A DNA stretch of 49,896 nucleotides from Bryobacterales bacterium (GTDB lineage Bacteria > Acidobacteriota > Terriglobia > Bryobacterales > Bryobacteraceae). Under the pieces are notes generated by a model. That model saw only the letters and a program-made list of their open reading frames with translations, ran no database searches and was not told the DNA's origin. Location of the stretch: the NCBI GenBank assembly GCA_947467395.1, contig CANIIC010000007.1, positions 1 through 49,896 on the forward strand, given 5' to 3'. The position numbers were made by a program, and so were the translations under genes. Shown one piece after another: positions 8,642-16,609 of this stretch (its first letter is position 1; each line of letters starts with the position of its first letter).

Positions 8642-9298
8642 ATGCCGAATGGCTCCCCATTTTCGGTCCCTATGCCGAATGACGAACAAAATGCAGGGAA
8701 GATTCCTGTGGATTCGTTCGTCTTACGCCCGGACCACGGAATGGTAGCGGACACGGACCACGAAGTCATCGAAGGCTGCCAACGCGGCGATGCCTCCGCG
8801 TTCCGCGACTTATTTGAGTCGCACAAGGACAAGGTGTATTCGATCGCGCTGCGGTTTTCGGGTGACCCGACGGCGGCGGCGGATATTGCTCAGGACACGT
8901 TCCTGAAGCTGATGGACCGAATTGGGCAGTTTCGTGGGGATTCCAGCTTCGATTCGTGGTTGTACCGGTTGGTGGTCAACAGCTGTATGGACCATCGCCG
9001 TCGGCAGAAACGTGTGCTGCCGGTGCTGGAAGACTTCTTCGACAGCTTCCGGTCGCACGACGAAACAGCGCTGGAACACTTGATGCGTGATGAGATGCAG
9101 CAACAGGTGCAGGACGTGGTCTCGAAACTAGCTCCGGAGCATCGCATTGTGGTGGTTCTGCGATATACCGAAGGCTTGTCGTATGAAGAGATTGCGGAAG
9201 TGCTGAACTGCTCCCGGGGGACGGTCGCTTCGCGACTAAACCGGGCGCACAAGATTCTAGAGCGCAGGTTGGGGACGCTCGCGAGGAGCACAAGGTAG
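8642..9298 (+). CDS. ECF RNA polymerase sigma factor
   Basis: 218 residues with the two ECF domains. Region 2 is around residues 50-115 (FRDLFESHKDKVYSIALRF, 'AADIAQDTFLKLM', 'FDSWLYRLVVNSCMDHRRR'). Region 4 is around 150-205 ('RIVVVLRYTEGLSYEEIAEV' and a helix-turn-helix CSRGTVASRLNRAHKIL). The first 40 residues are extra; an 11-base direct repeat TATGCCGAATG (8641 and 8671) creates two in-frame start codons, and either 8642 or 8672 may be used. The stop is followed three bases later by a membrane protein gene that looks like its anti-sigma factor. The cytochrome c maturation operon comes next, which makes that operon a possible target. Confidence 0.92.
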   Translation: MPNGSPFSVPMPNDEQNAGKIPVDSFVLRPDHGMVADTDHEVIEGCQRGDASAFRDLFESHKDKVYSIALRFSGDPTAAADIAQDTFLKLMDRIGQFRGDSSFDSWLYRLVVNSCMDHRRRQKRVLPVLEDFFDSFRSHDETALEHLMRDEMQQQVQDVVSKLAPEHRIVVVLRYTEGLSYEEIAEVLNCSRGTVASRLNRAHKILERRLGTLARSTR

Positions 9299-9301
9299 GA
9301 C

Positions 9302-9943
9302 ATGAAGCAGCAAGATCGCAATGGCCACGAACTGGAGAAGGTGCTGACAAAGCACCTGACATCGGTGGCAGCGCCCGAGAATCTTTGGGCGCAAGTACAA
9401 AGTTCGAATCAAGCTCCACGCACTGCCCCGATGTGGCTGGGATGGGCTGCGGCTGCCGCGGCCATCGCTGTGTCGGTAGGTGGATGGGCGGTGTGGCAGC
9501 TGGCCCAGCCGCCATTGTCGGTGGAAGCGCGAGCCGTGAACTCCCTGGAAGCGCGAGCCTCTGAATTGCCGCTGCACACGCAGGACGCCACCACCGTTCG
9601 CAAGTGGATCAAGGCTGAATCGGGCATCGACGTTCCGCTGCCCCCAAAGCATGATGGGCTGGTCCAGATTCTGGGCGCGCGCATTAGCGAGGGGGAAAAC
9701 CCGACGGCAGAGATCGCCTACCAGGTGGGCGAATACCGTGCGGCGCTGCTGGTGGCCAAGGATCCGACGGGCAAGACCGTATATCCGAGTCACGAGGTTC
9801 GTAGCAGCGATCCGTTCCAGAAGGCGCGCGTTTCCTCCTGGAGCATGCGTGGGCAGACGTACACACTGGCATGGTCGGCGCCGGGCGAATTCCGGGTGGC
9901 ATGCCTGCTGTGCCACAGCACAACACCGCCTCCGTCCATCTAA
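9302..9943 (+). CDS. Putative anti-sigma factor with C-terminal CXXCH motif
   Basis: 213 residues. The N-terminal 43 residues are hydrophilic and would be cytoplasmic. One membrane helix spans about residues 44-66 (WLGWAAAAAAIAVSVGGWAVW), and the remaining 145 residues would be periplasmic. This layout, and its position three bases after an ECF sigma gene with a TAGGA ribosome site overlapping the sigma stop, fits a membrane anti-sigma factor. No zinc HXXXCXXC motif of the ZAS type is present. The last 15 residues carry CLLCH (Cys201, Cys204, His205), a canonical heme c attachment motif, in the compartment where c-type hemes are attached. The family is not recognised; the anti-sigma role is inferred from context. 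Confidence 0.65.
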   Translation: MKQQDRNGHELEKVLTKHLTSVAAPENLWAQVQSSNQAPRTAPMWLGWAAAAAAIAVSVGGWAVWQLAQPPLSVEARAVNSLEARASELPLHTQDATTVRKWIKAESGIDVPLPPKHDGLVQILGARISEGENPTAEIAYQVGEYRAALLVAKDPTGKTVYPSHEVRSSDPFQKARVSSWSMRGQTYTLAWSAPGEFRVACLLCHSTTPPPSI

Positions 9944-9989
9944 CGGCGCTTGAACCATTTGGCAGTGCGCGACGCATACTCCCCGGCGC

Positions 9990-9995
9990 TATAAT
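9990..9995 (+). promoter_or_regulatory. Candidate -10 box for the ccm operon
   Basis: A perfect TATAAT lies 35 bases before the ccmE start, in the only sizeable gap (about 87 bases) between the anti-sigma gene and ccmE. No convincing -35 hexamer stands 16-18 bases upstream, so it may be weak or depend on an activator. Confidence 0.35.
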
Positions 9996-10030
9996 GTGTG
10001 GTGGGAGCGCCTTGCGCGAGAGGGCATAAC

Positions 10031-10441
10031 ATGAGCAAGAACTTGAAGTTCGGACTTCTGGCTGCTGTGATTCTGGGTACGCTGGGCTGGTTGGCCGCCG
10101 GCGGCGTCGAGCAGACCGCGACCTACTACAAAGAGATCGCCGAGATTCAGAAGATGGGCAACGACAGCGTGGACAAGCGTCTGCGCGTCGGTGGCGACAT
10201 CAAAGCGAACTCCATTGTCCGCGAGGGCAACAAGGTTCACTTTACGCTGATTCAGAACAACCTTACGCTGAATGTGGTTTACGCGGGTTCCGATCCGCTC
10301 CCCGATACATTCAAGGACGGTTCTCAAGCCGTCGCCGACGGTAAGCTGGCCTCCGATGGCGTGTTTCATGCCACCAAGGTGCAGGCCAAGTGTGCTTCGA
10401 AGTATGAAGCCAAGCCGACCGGTTCTGTCACGCGCGGTTAA
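10031..10441 (+). CDS. ccmE: Cytochrome c maturation heme chaperone CcmE, CXXXY type
   Basis: 136 residues with an N-terminal membrane anchor (residues 6-25) and a periplasmic OB-fold domain. CcmE carries heme covalently from the CcmABCD complex to the CcmFH ligase. In most Proteobacteria heme is bound at His in an HXXXY motif. Here the matching site reads CASKY (Cys121, Tyr125), the CXXXY form known from System I* organisms such as Desulfovibrio and archaea. The ATG at 10031 is preceded by GAGAGGGC and starts directly before the basic-hydrophobic anchor; a GTG at 9998 is less likely. First gene of the ccm operon. A small inverted repeat (CCCGC...GCGGG, 10453-10470) lies before ccmF. Confidence 0.9.
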   Translation: MSKNLKFGLLAAVILGTLGWLAAGGVEQTATYYKEIAEIQKMGNDSVDKRLRVGGDIKANSIVREGNKVHFTLIQNNLTLNVVYAGSDPLPDTFKDGSQAVADGKLASDGVFHATKVQAKCASKYEAKPTGSVTRG

Positions 10442-10496
10442 GACGATTTTTTCCCGCGCACAACGGCGGGTTTAAGAGCATCGGGTAAGGACAACT

Positions 10497-12503
10497 ATGG
10501 AAAATCTAGGCGCGCTCGCGATCCTTCTCGCGTTCTGCTTTGCGATTTACGCAATGGTGGGTTCGGTGGCCGGCAAGCTGGCTGGCCGTCCCTTCCTGAT
10601 CCAAAGCGCACAACGCGCTGTGTACACGGTGTGGGCGCTGGTGACCATCGCCGCGGTTGTACTGGTTTATTCCATTATTCAGGGCGATTACCGGCTGGCC
10701 TATGTCTGGGAAACCAGCAACAAGACCATGCCGGTGCAATACAAGTTTGCGGCCTGGTGGGGCGGCCAAGCGGGTTCCCTGCTCTTCTGGAGCTGGCTGC
10801 TGGCGACCTACTCCGCAGTCGTGACCTTCCAAAATCGCCGGAAGTTCCGCGAGATGATGCCCTACGTCATCGCGGTGCTGATGTTCACGCAGACCTTCTT
10901 CCTGATCCTGAACGCCTTCGTCGTCAGCCCCTTCAAACTGCTGATGGCCGGCAAAGGCGTCATCGATCTGGGCGATGGTCAAGGCCTGAATCCGCTGCTC
11001 CAATACTGGACGATGGTCATCCATCCGCCGATGCTGTACCTCGGCTACGTGGGGTTCGCCGTCCCGTTCGCGTTTGCCATGGGTTCGCTGATCACCAAGC
11101 AGCCGGGCGAAGAGTGGATCAAGACCACGCGCCGTTGGACGTTGGTGACGTGGCTGTTCCAATCGACAGGCATCGTGCTGGGCTCGGCGTGGGCGTATGC
11201 AGTTTTGGGCTGGGGTGGTTACTGGGCCTGGGATCCGGTGGAAAATGCTTCGCTGCTGCCGTGGATCACCGCGACGGCGTTCCTGCACTCGGTCATGATG
11301 CAGGAAAAGAAGGGCATGATGAAGGTGTGGAACATGGTGCTGGTATCGAGCACCTTCTTCCTGTGCATCTTCGGCACCTTCCTGACACGCAGCGGCGTGG
11401 TGCAATCGGTCCATGCGTTTGCGGAGAGCCCGATCGGCAAGTACTTCGTGACGTTCCTCGCCATCGGCATCTCATTGACTGTCTACCTGCTGCTGAATCG
11501 GCTGGAGTTCCTCAAGAGCGAATCGCAGCTGGAGAGCGTGCTCTCGCGCGAATCCAGCTTCATGTTCAACAACCTGATCCTGCTGGCCAGTTGCTTCTCC
11601 GTGCTGTGGGGCACGCTGTTCCCCGTCATCACCGAGTACACGATGGGCGAGAAGATCAGTGTCGACAAACCGTTCTTCGATCGAGTCAACATACCGATCG
11701 CGTTATTCCTGCTGCTACTGACCGGTGTCGGTCCGCTGATTGCGTGGCGGCGCAGTTCGTTTGAAAGCTTGAAGAAGGCGTTCCGCTGGCCCACCATCGT
11801 GGGCGTAGCGACGGCCCTGATTCTGATGGCCACCGGCATGCGTCATGTCTACGCACTCATGTCGTTCATGCTGTGTGCCTTCGTGATGACCACGGTCGCG
11901 CTGGAGTTCTGGAAAGGCTCCCGCCAGATTGCAGCCAAAAGCGGTCAATTCCTGCCGATGGCCATGATTGAACTGACGCACCGCAACACGCGCCGTTACG
12001 GCGGTTACCTGGTGCACGTCGGCATCGTGATCATGTTCATTGGCTTCACCGGTGCGGCGTTCAACATCGACAAGACGGTGGAACTCGCGCAGGGCCAGTC
12101 GACGGACCTGGGTCCGTACAACATCAAAGTCATTGGTTACGAAGAAGGCGAGAACGACCAGTATCGTTGGGATCGCGTCGTCATCGACCTTTCGAAGAAC
12201 GGCTCCCATCTGGATACAGTGAAGCCGGAACGCCGCTTCTTCATCGCGTCGCAGACGCCGACCACGGACGTGGCGCTGCGCCGCCGGCTGAACGAAGACG
12301 TCTACATTAATTTTGCGGGCACCGGCGCGGGCAATTCGTACGTCATGCAGACCTACGTGTTCCCGCTGGTGACCTGGATCTGGATCGGCTTTATCGTGGT
12401 GCTGTTCGGCACGTTTGTGTGCCTGGTTCCGGATAAGAAGAAGCTCGTGTTTCCGCGCATGGAGGTGGTTGGAATTGGCAAGCCTGAGAAAGTTCAAAGC
12501 TAG
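10497..12503 (+). CDS. ccmF: Cytochrome c heme lyase subunit CcmF
   Basis: 668 residues, normal CcmF length, with about 14-15 membrane helices. The tryptophan-rich heme-handling WWD motif is seen as WGGYWAWDPVENASLLPW (about residues 240-257). His-containing loops such as IHPPMLYLGYVGF are typical of the family. CcmF takes heme from holo-CcmE and, with CcmH, ligates it to CXXCH motifs of apocytochromes on the periplasmic side. Its 3' end overlaps the ccmH start by 29 bases. It is the main client-side enzyme for the triheme cytochrome upstream, and possibly for the CXXCH anti-sigma factor. Confidence 0.97.
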   Translation: MENLGALAILLAFCFAIYAMVGSVAGKLAGRPFLIQSAQRAVYTVWALVTIAAVVLVYSIIQGDYRLAYVWETSNKTMPVQYKFAAWWGGQAGSLLFWSWLLATYSAVVTFQNRRKFREMMPYVIAVLMFTQTFFLILNAFVVSPFKLLMAGKGVIDLGDGQGLNPLLQYWTMVIHPPMLYLGYVGFAVPFAFAMGSLITKQPGEEWIKTTRRWTLVTWLFQSTGIVLGSAWAYAVLGWGGYWAWDPVENASLLPWITATAFLHSVMMQEKKGMMKVWNMVLVSSTFFLCIFGTFLTRSGVVQSVHAFAESPIGKYFVTFLAIGISLTVYLLLNRLEFLKSESQLESVLSRESSFMFNNLILLASCFSVLWGTLFPVITEYTMGEKISVDKPFFDRVNIPIALFLLLLTGVGPLIAWRRSSFESLKKAFRWPTIVGVATALILMATGMRHVYALMSFMLCAFVMTTVALEFWKGSRQIAAKSGQFLPMAMIELTHRNTRRYGGYLVHVGIVIMFIGFTGAAFNIDKTVELAQGQSTDLGPYNIKVIGYEEGENDQYRWDRVVIDLSKNGSHLDTVKPERRFFIASQTPTTDVALRRRLNEDVYINFAGTGAGNSYVMQTYVFPLVTWIWIGFIVVLFGTFVCLVPDKKKLVFPRMEVVGIGKPEKVQS

Positions 12504-12951
12504 CGCGCTGATCGTGCTGGCGGCTGCCCTGTGCGTCGCGCAGTCGGCCAGTGAGTACGAATCGCCCGCTGTGGTCGGCATTGCCGGCAAGCTCAACTGC
12601 AATTGCGGTTGTCATCTAAACATGGCCTGCATCATGCCGCCCAGCGGTGTGTGCCCTGTCTGTAAGGACAACAAGATCAAGATCGCCAACATGCTGAAGG
12701 CCGGCATGACGGAAAAGCAGGTGCTCGATCAGTACGTGAAGGAACAGGGCCAGCAGGTGCTGGTGGTACCTCCGGGCATCTTCGGCTTCACCGGTCCGTA
12801 CATCGCGCTGGGCATCGGCCTGCTGGGCGTGCTACTGGCGATCCGTTATTTCAAGGGCGTCAAGACCGCCCCGGCCGTGGCTCCGGCCAACGATTCCGAA
12901 CTGGCGCGGTATCATGACCAGATCGAGAAGGATCTGGAAAAACTCGACTAA
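12475..12951 (+). CDS. ccmH: Cytochrome c maturation thiol protein CcmH, variant motif
   Basis: 158 residues, starting at TTG 12475. This start has a perfect GGAGG ribosome site at 12461-12465, nine bases upstream, inside the end of ccmF; the upstream in-frame ATG at 12415 lacks such a signal and would add an untypical Arg/Trp-rich leader. A signal peptide or anchor is followed by a cysteine cluster, NCNCGCHLN (Cys42, 44, 46), then Cys52, Cys60 and Cys63, and a C-terminal membrane helix (about 102-122). Classical CcmH has an LRCXXC pair that reduces apocytochrome disulfides; here the cluster is CXCXC and a second CXXC is added. The CMTEKQ-like helical bundle (MLKAGMTEKQVLDQYV) is typical of the family. 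Confidence 0.85.
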   Translation: MASLRKFKASALIVLAAALCVAQSASEYESPAVVGIAGKLNCNCGCHLNMACIMPPSGVCPVCKDNKIKIANMLKAGMTEKQVLDQYVKEQGQQVLVVPPGIFGFTGPYIALGIGLLGVLLAIRYFKGVKTAPAVAPANDSELARYHDQIEKDLEKLD

Positions 12952-13368
12952 ATGCTGCTGCTAGCCTCCGCTGTCGCGCTGATCGCGCTGACAGTCGCTT
13001 TTACGTTCCTGGTGCGGACCAGTGATATTCCGCACGTGGAACCCGTGTCGCCCGTTCGTCACCTGGAAGAACGGCGCGCGGCAATCTACGAGAATCTGCG
13101 TGACCTTCAATTCGAGTATCGCGTCGGCAAGTTGTCGGATGCGGACTATCAGACCACCAAGACCGGGCTGCAGCGTGAGCTGGCCGGTGTGCTGGGGGAG
13201 ATGGATCGTCTGAATGGAGTCAAGCCCACCAAGGTCGCAGCGAAACCCGAAATGAACGCAACGCCCGCTCCGGTCACCGATTTGGGTACGGACTGTCCTA
13301 ACTGTGGCGCTCGCTTCTCCGCCCCCATGAAGTTCTGCGGCGAATGTGGAAAGGCGATGGTGTTATGA
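12952..13368 (+). CDS. CcmI-like membrane protein with zinc ribbon
   Basis: 138 residues. The start codon directly follows the ccmH stop. One N-terminal membrane helix (residues 1-20) is followed by a helical segment, HLEERRAAIYENLRDLQFEY, resembling the N-terminal part of CcmI, which presents apocytochromes to the heme ligase. Instead of TPRs it ends in a zinc ribbon with Cys115, Cys118, Cys129 and Cys132. With the N-terminus out, the soluble part would be cytoplasmic, where a zinc ribbon is more usual. The stop overlaps the next start (ATGA). CcmI identity is a guess from position and the short helical match. Confidence 0.6.
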   Translation: MLLLASAVALIALTVAFTFLVRTSDIPHVEPVSPVRHLEERRAAIYENLRDLQFEYRVGKLSDADYQTTKTGLQRELAGVLGEMDRLNGVKPTKVAAKPEMNATPAPVTDLGTDCPNCGARFSAPMKFCGECGKAMVL

Positions 13369-14333
13369 GAGCGGTCCTTGGATTCCTTCTAGCAGCACTC
13401 CCCGCCCTGGCCGCCGTGCAAGGCCTGGTGGTGAACAACACCACCGGCAAACCGCAATCTGGCGTGTCCATCAACCTGGTTCAGCCCGGCCAACAGGGCA
13501 TGCAACAGCTGGGTCAGGCGACCTCCGGCGCCGATGGCACCTTCACCATCGATAAAGACATTCCTCCGGGTCCGGCGCTACTGCAGAGCAGCTACGCAGG
13601 CGTGACGTATACGCAGGCGATCCCGCCGGGAACCCCGACGACAGGTCTGCGCGTAAACGTCTATCAGTCCACTACAACTTCACCCGCCAACATGTCGACA
13701 CAGCACCTCATTCTGCTGGAACCGAGCGCGGCGCAGTTGCACGTAAGCGAGACGTTCTTCACCAAGAACGAATCGAACACCACGTATCAGGACACGGCCA
13801 ACGGCAGCATTCGCCTGTATCTTCCCGATGGCGTGCCTGACGGTCTGCAGGTGACCATCGATTCCGTGGGCGTGCCGATCCGCCGCCCCGTCGAAAAGGG
13901 CAAGGCCAAGGGCGAGTATAAGATCAACTATCCGCTGAAGCCAGGCGAGACACGCTTCGACCTCGACTACATGCTGCCCGCGGCAGCGACGTATTCGGGC
14001 AAGGTCTTTATCACTGAACCGGCCACCAAGATTGTCACGCCGAGCACCGTCACGCTCTCCGGCGACGGCATCACCGATCTGGGCCAGGAACCGCAGACGC
14101 AAGCACGTGTTTACACGTTCGCCGGCAAGAGCTTCACCGCGAACATCCTGGGCGTGGGCTCCATCCGTGGAGCCGAAGCATCCACTGCCTCACCCGAAGA
14201 AAGCGGCGCGCCCAAGTGCTGCGAAGAAACGCAGGCTCGTGTGAATCAGCAGATGGCTTGGGTATTGAGCCTGGGCTTCGGCATCCTCGCACTCGGCGGC
14301 ACCCTCCTGTTCCGTAAGGGCAAGGCGGCATGA
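13365..14333 (+). CDS. Exported carboxypeptidase-regulatory-like protein in the ccm operon
   Basis: 322 residues, starting at the ATG that overlaps the preceding stop. A signal peptide (MRAVLGFLLAALPALAA) is followed by a carboxypeptidase-regulatory-like beta sandwich (VQGLVVNNTTGKPQSGVSI, about residues 18-90). A second all-beta region follows to about residue 260. Then come a 'CCEE' pair and a C-terminal membrane helix with a basic tail (WVLSLGFGILALGGTLLFRKGKAA), so most of it would be periplasmic and anchored. Its place between the CcmI-like gene and ccmA points to a role in cytochrome maturation or heme handling, but nothing in the sequence proves it. There is no peptidase active site. 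Confidence 0.7.
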   Translation: MRAVLGFLLAALPALAAVQGLVVNNTTGKPQSGVSINLVQPGQQGMQQLGQATSGADGTFTIDKDIPPGPALLQSSYAGVTYTQAIPPGTPTTGLRVNVYQSTTTSPANMSTQHLILLEPSAAQLHVSETFFTKNESNTTYQDTANGSIRLYLPDGVPDGLQVTIDSVGVPIRRPVEKGKAKGEYKINYPLKPGETRFDLDYMLPAAATYSGKVFITEPATKIVTPSTVTLSGDGITDLGQEPQTQARVYTFAGKSFTANILGVGSIRGAEASTASPEESGAPKCCEETQARVNQQMAWVLSLGFGILALGGTLLFRKGKAA

Positions 14334-14352
14334 GCGGAGTGAAGGTCCAGGT

Positions 14353-15054
14353 ATGACGCCGGCGCTCCTCGTCGAGGGCGTCTACAAATACTTCGGCGAC
14401 TTCCCTGCTCTTCGCAACGTCAGCTTCCAGGTAGCACCCGGATCGGTGGTCGCGCTGCTAGGCCGCAATGGCGCTGGCAAGACGACATTACTACGGATCC
14501 TGGCGGGACTCTCGAATCCCTCTGAGGGCTCGGTCAAAGTGCACGGCGTAGCCGCGCGCAACGCCGAAACGCGGCGCAAGATTGGCGTGCTGGGGCACAG
14601 CATCTCGGTCTACGACGAACTCTCCGCGCACGAAAATCTCACCATGTTCGGCACGCTCTACGGCCTCCCGGACGCATCGAAGCGCGCCGATGCGATGCTG
14701 GAGCGCGTGGGCTTAGGCCGGGTGCGCGATGGCCTGGCTCGTGAATTCTCCCGAGGCATGCGTCAGCGGCTCGCGATTGGTCGCGCGTTTCTGCACGAGC
14801 CGGAACTGCTACTGCTGGACGAACCGTTCACTTCGCTCGACGATAAAGCGATCGCCGTGTTGCAGGGAATGCTGCAGGAGATGCGCGATCGCGGACGCAC
14901 TATCGTGATGTCGACGCACCAGATTCGCGAAGCGATGGAGCTTTCCACGCACGTCACCTTCATCCAGCGTGGGCAGGTTGCCTACGACGGAGAACGCCAA
15001 TCCGAAATGTTGCATGACACAGGCTGGCTGTATAGGACCTACGGGGAACAATGA
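14353..15054 (+). CDS. ccmA: Heme exporter ATP-binding protein CcmA
   Basis: 233 residues. The Walker A motif is GRNGAGKTT, the ABC signature is FSRGMRQRLAIGRAF, and the Walker B is LLLLDEPF. With CcmB it forms an ABC complex that uses ATP to release holo-CcmE from the CcmC-CcmD-heme complex. The stop overlaps the ccmB start by four bases (ATGA). The identity rests on gene order, since the ATPase motifs are general. Confidence 0.9.
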   Translation: MTPALLVEGVYKYFGDFPALRNVSFQVAPGSVVALLGRNGAGKTTLLRILAGLSNPSEGSVKVHGVAARNAETRRKIGVLGHSISVYDELSAHENLTMFGTLYGLPDASKRADAMLERVGLGRVRDGLAREFSRGMRQRLAIGRAFLHEPELLLLDEPFTSLDDKAIAVLQGMLQEMRDRGRTIVMSTHQIREAMELSTHVTFIQRGQVAYDGERQSEMLHDTGWLYRTYGEQ

Positions 15055-15725
15055 TGTACCTTCGCCAGATCCTCACTATCGCCGGCAAGGACCTTCGTTC
15101 CGAGATCCGCACGAAAGAAGCGCTCAACTCATCGGTAGCGTTTTCGGTCGTCATCCTGATTCTGTTCAGCTTCGCCTTCGATCAAGCGGAAGGCTTTGAG
15201 GCATTCCTGGGCGGGCTGTTGTGGCTGGCCTACTCGTTCGCAGGCGCGCTGGTGCTGAACCGCAGCTTCGCGCGCGAACTGCAGAACGATTGTCTGGACG
15301 CGCTGATTTCGTCCCCCGCCCCGCCCAGCGCGGTGTTTCTAGGTAAGGCTCTGGCGAACTACGGCCTGCTGCTGGTGGTGGAACTCCTGTCGCTCGGCGT
15401 CTTCGCGGTGCTCTACGATGTGCGACTTTCCGGGAAGCTTCCGCTGCTGTTGCTCGTCTCATTGTTAGCAACCTGGGGCATGACGGTGATCGGCACAACA
15501 TTCAGCGCACTGACGGTAAATCTGACGATGCGGGAGCTGATGCTGCCGGTTCTGATCTACCCGTTGCTGATCCCGGTGCTGATGTCGGCCATGGTCCTGA
15601 CGACGGGCATGCTGACCGATGTTCCCATCGCCACGAACATGGTTTGGCTGCGTGTTCTAGTGGCGTTCGACATCGTGTTCACCGGTTTGGCTGTGGTATT
15701 CATAGATGATGTCTTGGTCGGGTAG
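15051..15725 (+). CDS. ccmB: Heme exporter permease CcmB
   Basis: 224 residues with about six membrane helices. The N-terminal sequence ILTIAGKDLRSEIRTKEALNS is typical of CcmB, as is LDALISSPAPPSAVFLGKAL. It forms the membrane part of the CcmAB transporter. It starts inside the ccmA stop codon and is followed 15 bases later by ccmC. Confidence 0.93.
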   Translation: MMYLRQILTIAGKDLRSEIRTKEALNSSVAFSVVILILFSFAFDQAEGFEAFLGGLLWLAYSFAGALVLNRSFARELQNDCLDALISSPAPPSAVFLGKALANYGLLLVVELLSLGVFAVLYDVRLSGKLPLLLLVSLLATWGMTVIGTTFSALTVNLTMRELMLPVLIYPLLIPVLMSAMVLTTGMLTDVPIATNMVWLRVLVAFDIVFTGLAVVFIDDVLVG

Positions 15726-15740
15726 CGTGTCGGGTAAAGC

Positions 15741-16421
15741 ATGAGACAAAACATCCTCTTTCTGATGGCGGCCGTGTTCACGGGGATCCTCGTGTGGAAC
15801 ATGAATACCGTCTACGGCCTGCCTCAACAGGTGCAGAATGTGGGTGCGTACAAGATCATCTACCTGCATGTTCCGGCCGCCTTCACGGCCTTCACCGGTT
15901 TCTTTGCGGCGATGGTCGCCAGCCTGATCTACCTTGGCACCAGCAAGCTCAAGTACGACGCATTCGCTGGAGGCGTCACGGAAGTGGCGCTGGTGTTCGC
16001 GACCGCAAACCTGCTCAGCGGCATGATCTGGGCTCGTTATGCGTGGGGCATCTGGTGGACTTGGGATGCGCGACTCACCTCCATGTTGGTCTGCGTGCTG
16101 ATGTACTACGGCTACGTCATGCTGCGTCAGGCCATCACGGAACCGACACAACGTGCCCGTCTGAGCGCCGTCATGTCCATCTTCGGGATGGCGGGCGTGG
16201 CGTTCGTCTATCAGTCGATCGCCTGGTATCGCACGCAGCACCCGTCTCCGGTGCTCGGCTTCCGCGAAGGCGGCGGCATGGGTCCGGGCCTCGAAGCGCC
16301 CATGTACTGGAATTTCCTGGCGATGCTGTGCCTGGCGGTGATTCTGGCTTCGGTACGCATGCGCCAAGCTCAGTTCGCCACCGAAATCGACTCCCTGCGC
16401 CGCATGGCCCACAACCACTAA
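15741..16421 (+). CDS. ccmC: Heme-handling protein CcmC
   Basis: 226 residues and about six membrane helices. The WWD motif reads WGIWWTWDARLTSMLV (about residues 100-115). Candidate heme-ligand histidines lie on flanking periplasmic loops (IIYLHVPAAFTAF and near YQSIAWYRTQHP). CcmC presents heme to CcmE in the periplasm, with the help of CcmD. A ccmD-like small gene follows 21 bases downstream. Confidence 0.95.
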   Translation: MRQNILFLMAAVFTGILVWNMNTVYGLPQQVQNVGAYKIIYLHVPAAFTAFTGFFAAMVASLIYLGTSKLKYDAFAGGVTEVALVFATANLLSGMIWARYAWGIWWTWDARLTSMLVCVLMYYGYVMLRQAITEPTQRARLSAVMSIFGMAGVAFVYQSIAWYRTQHPSPVLGFREGGGMGPGLEAPMYWNFLAMLCLAVILASVRMRQAQFATEIDSLRRMAHNH

Positions 16422-16442
16422 ACCCACTCCCAAGAAAAAACA

Positions 16443-16589
16443 ATGGATCCCCGCGAGTTTCAATACACCTTCTTCGGCCTGCTCATTGTGTGGCTCTGTG
16501 TCGCCGGCTACGCTCTCTCGCTCGCCCTGCGCGAACGTAAGCTCAAAGCCGAACTCGAGCGCGTCCGCCGGATGGTTGAGAAGAACTAA
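16443..16589 (+). CDS. ccmD: CcmD-like small membrane protein, 48 residues
   Basis: A short gene with one membrane helix (about residues 10-29, TFFGLLIVWLCVAGYALSLA) followed by a strongly basic and acidic helix (RERKLKAELERVRRMVEKN). This is the shape of CcmD, which stabilises the CcmC-CcmE-heme complex. It lies directly after ccmC, the usual CcmD position, and before a TolC-type gene. The ribosome site is weak (AAGAAAAAAC). It is short enough to be missed by automatic gene calling. Confidence 0.78.
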   Translation: MDPREFQYTFFGLLIVWLCVAGYALSLALRERKLKAELERVRRMVEKN

Positions 16590-16609
16590 CGCCTGTTAAG
16601 CTGGGGCTT

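Noticed and set aside
8641-8681. 11-base direct repeat TATGCCGAATG
   Set aside because: It merely duplicates the start codon region of the ECF gene; no sign of a mobile element target site.
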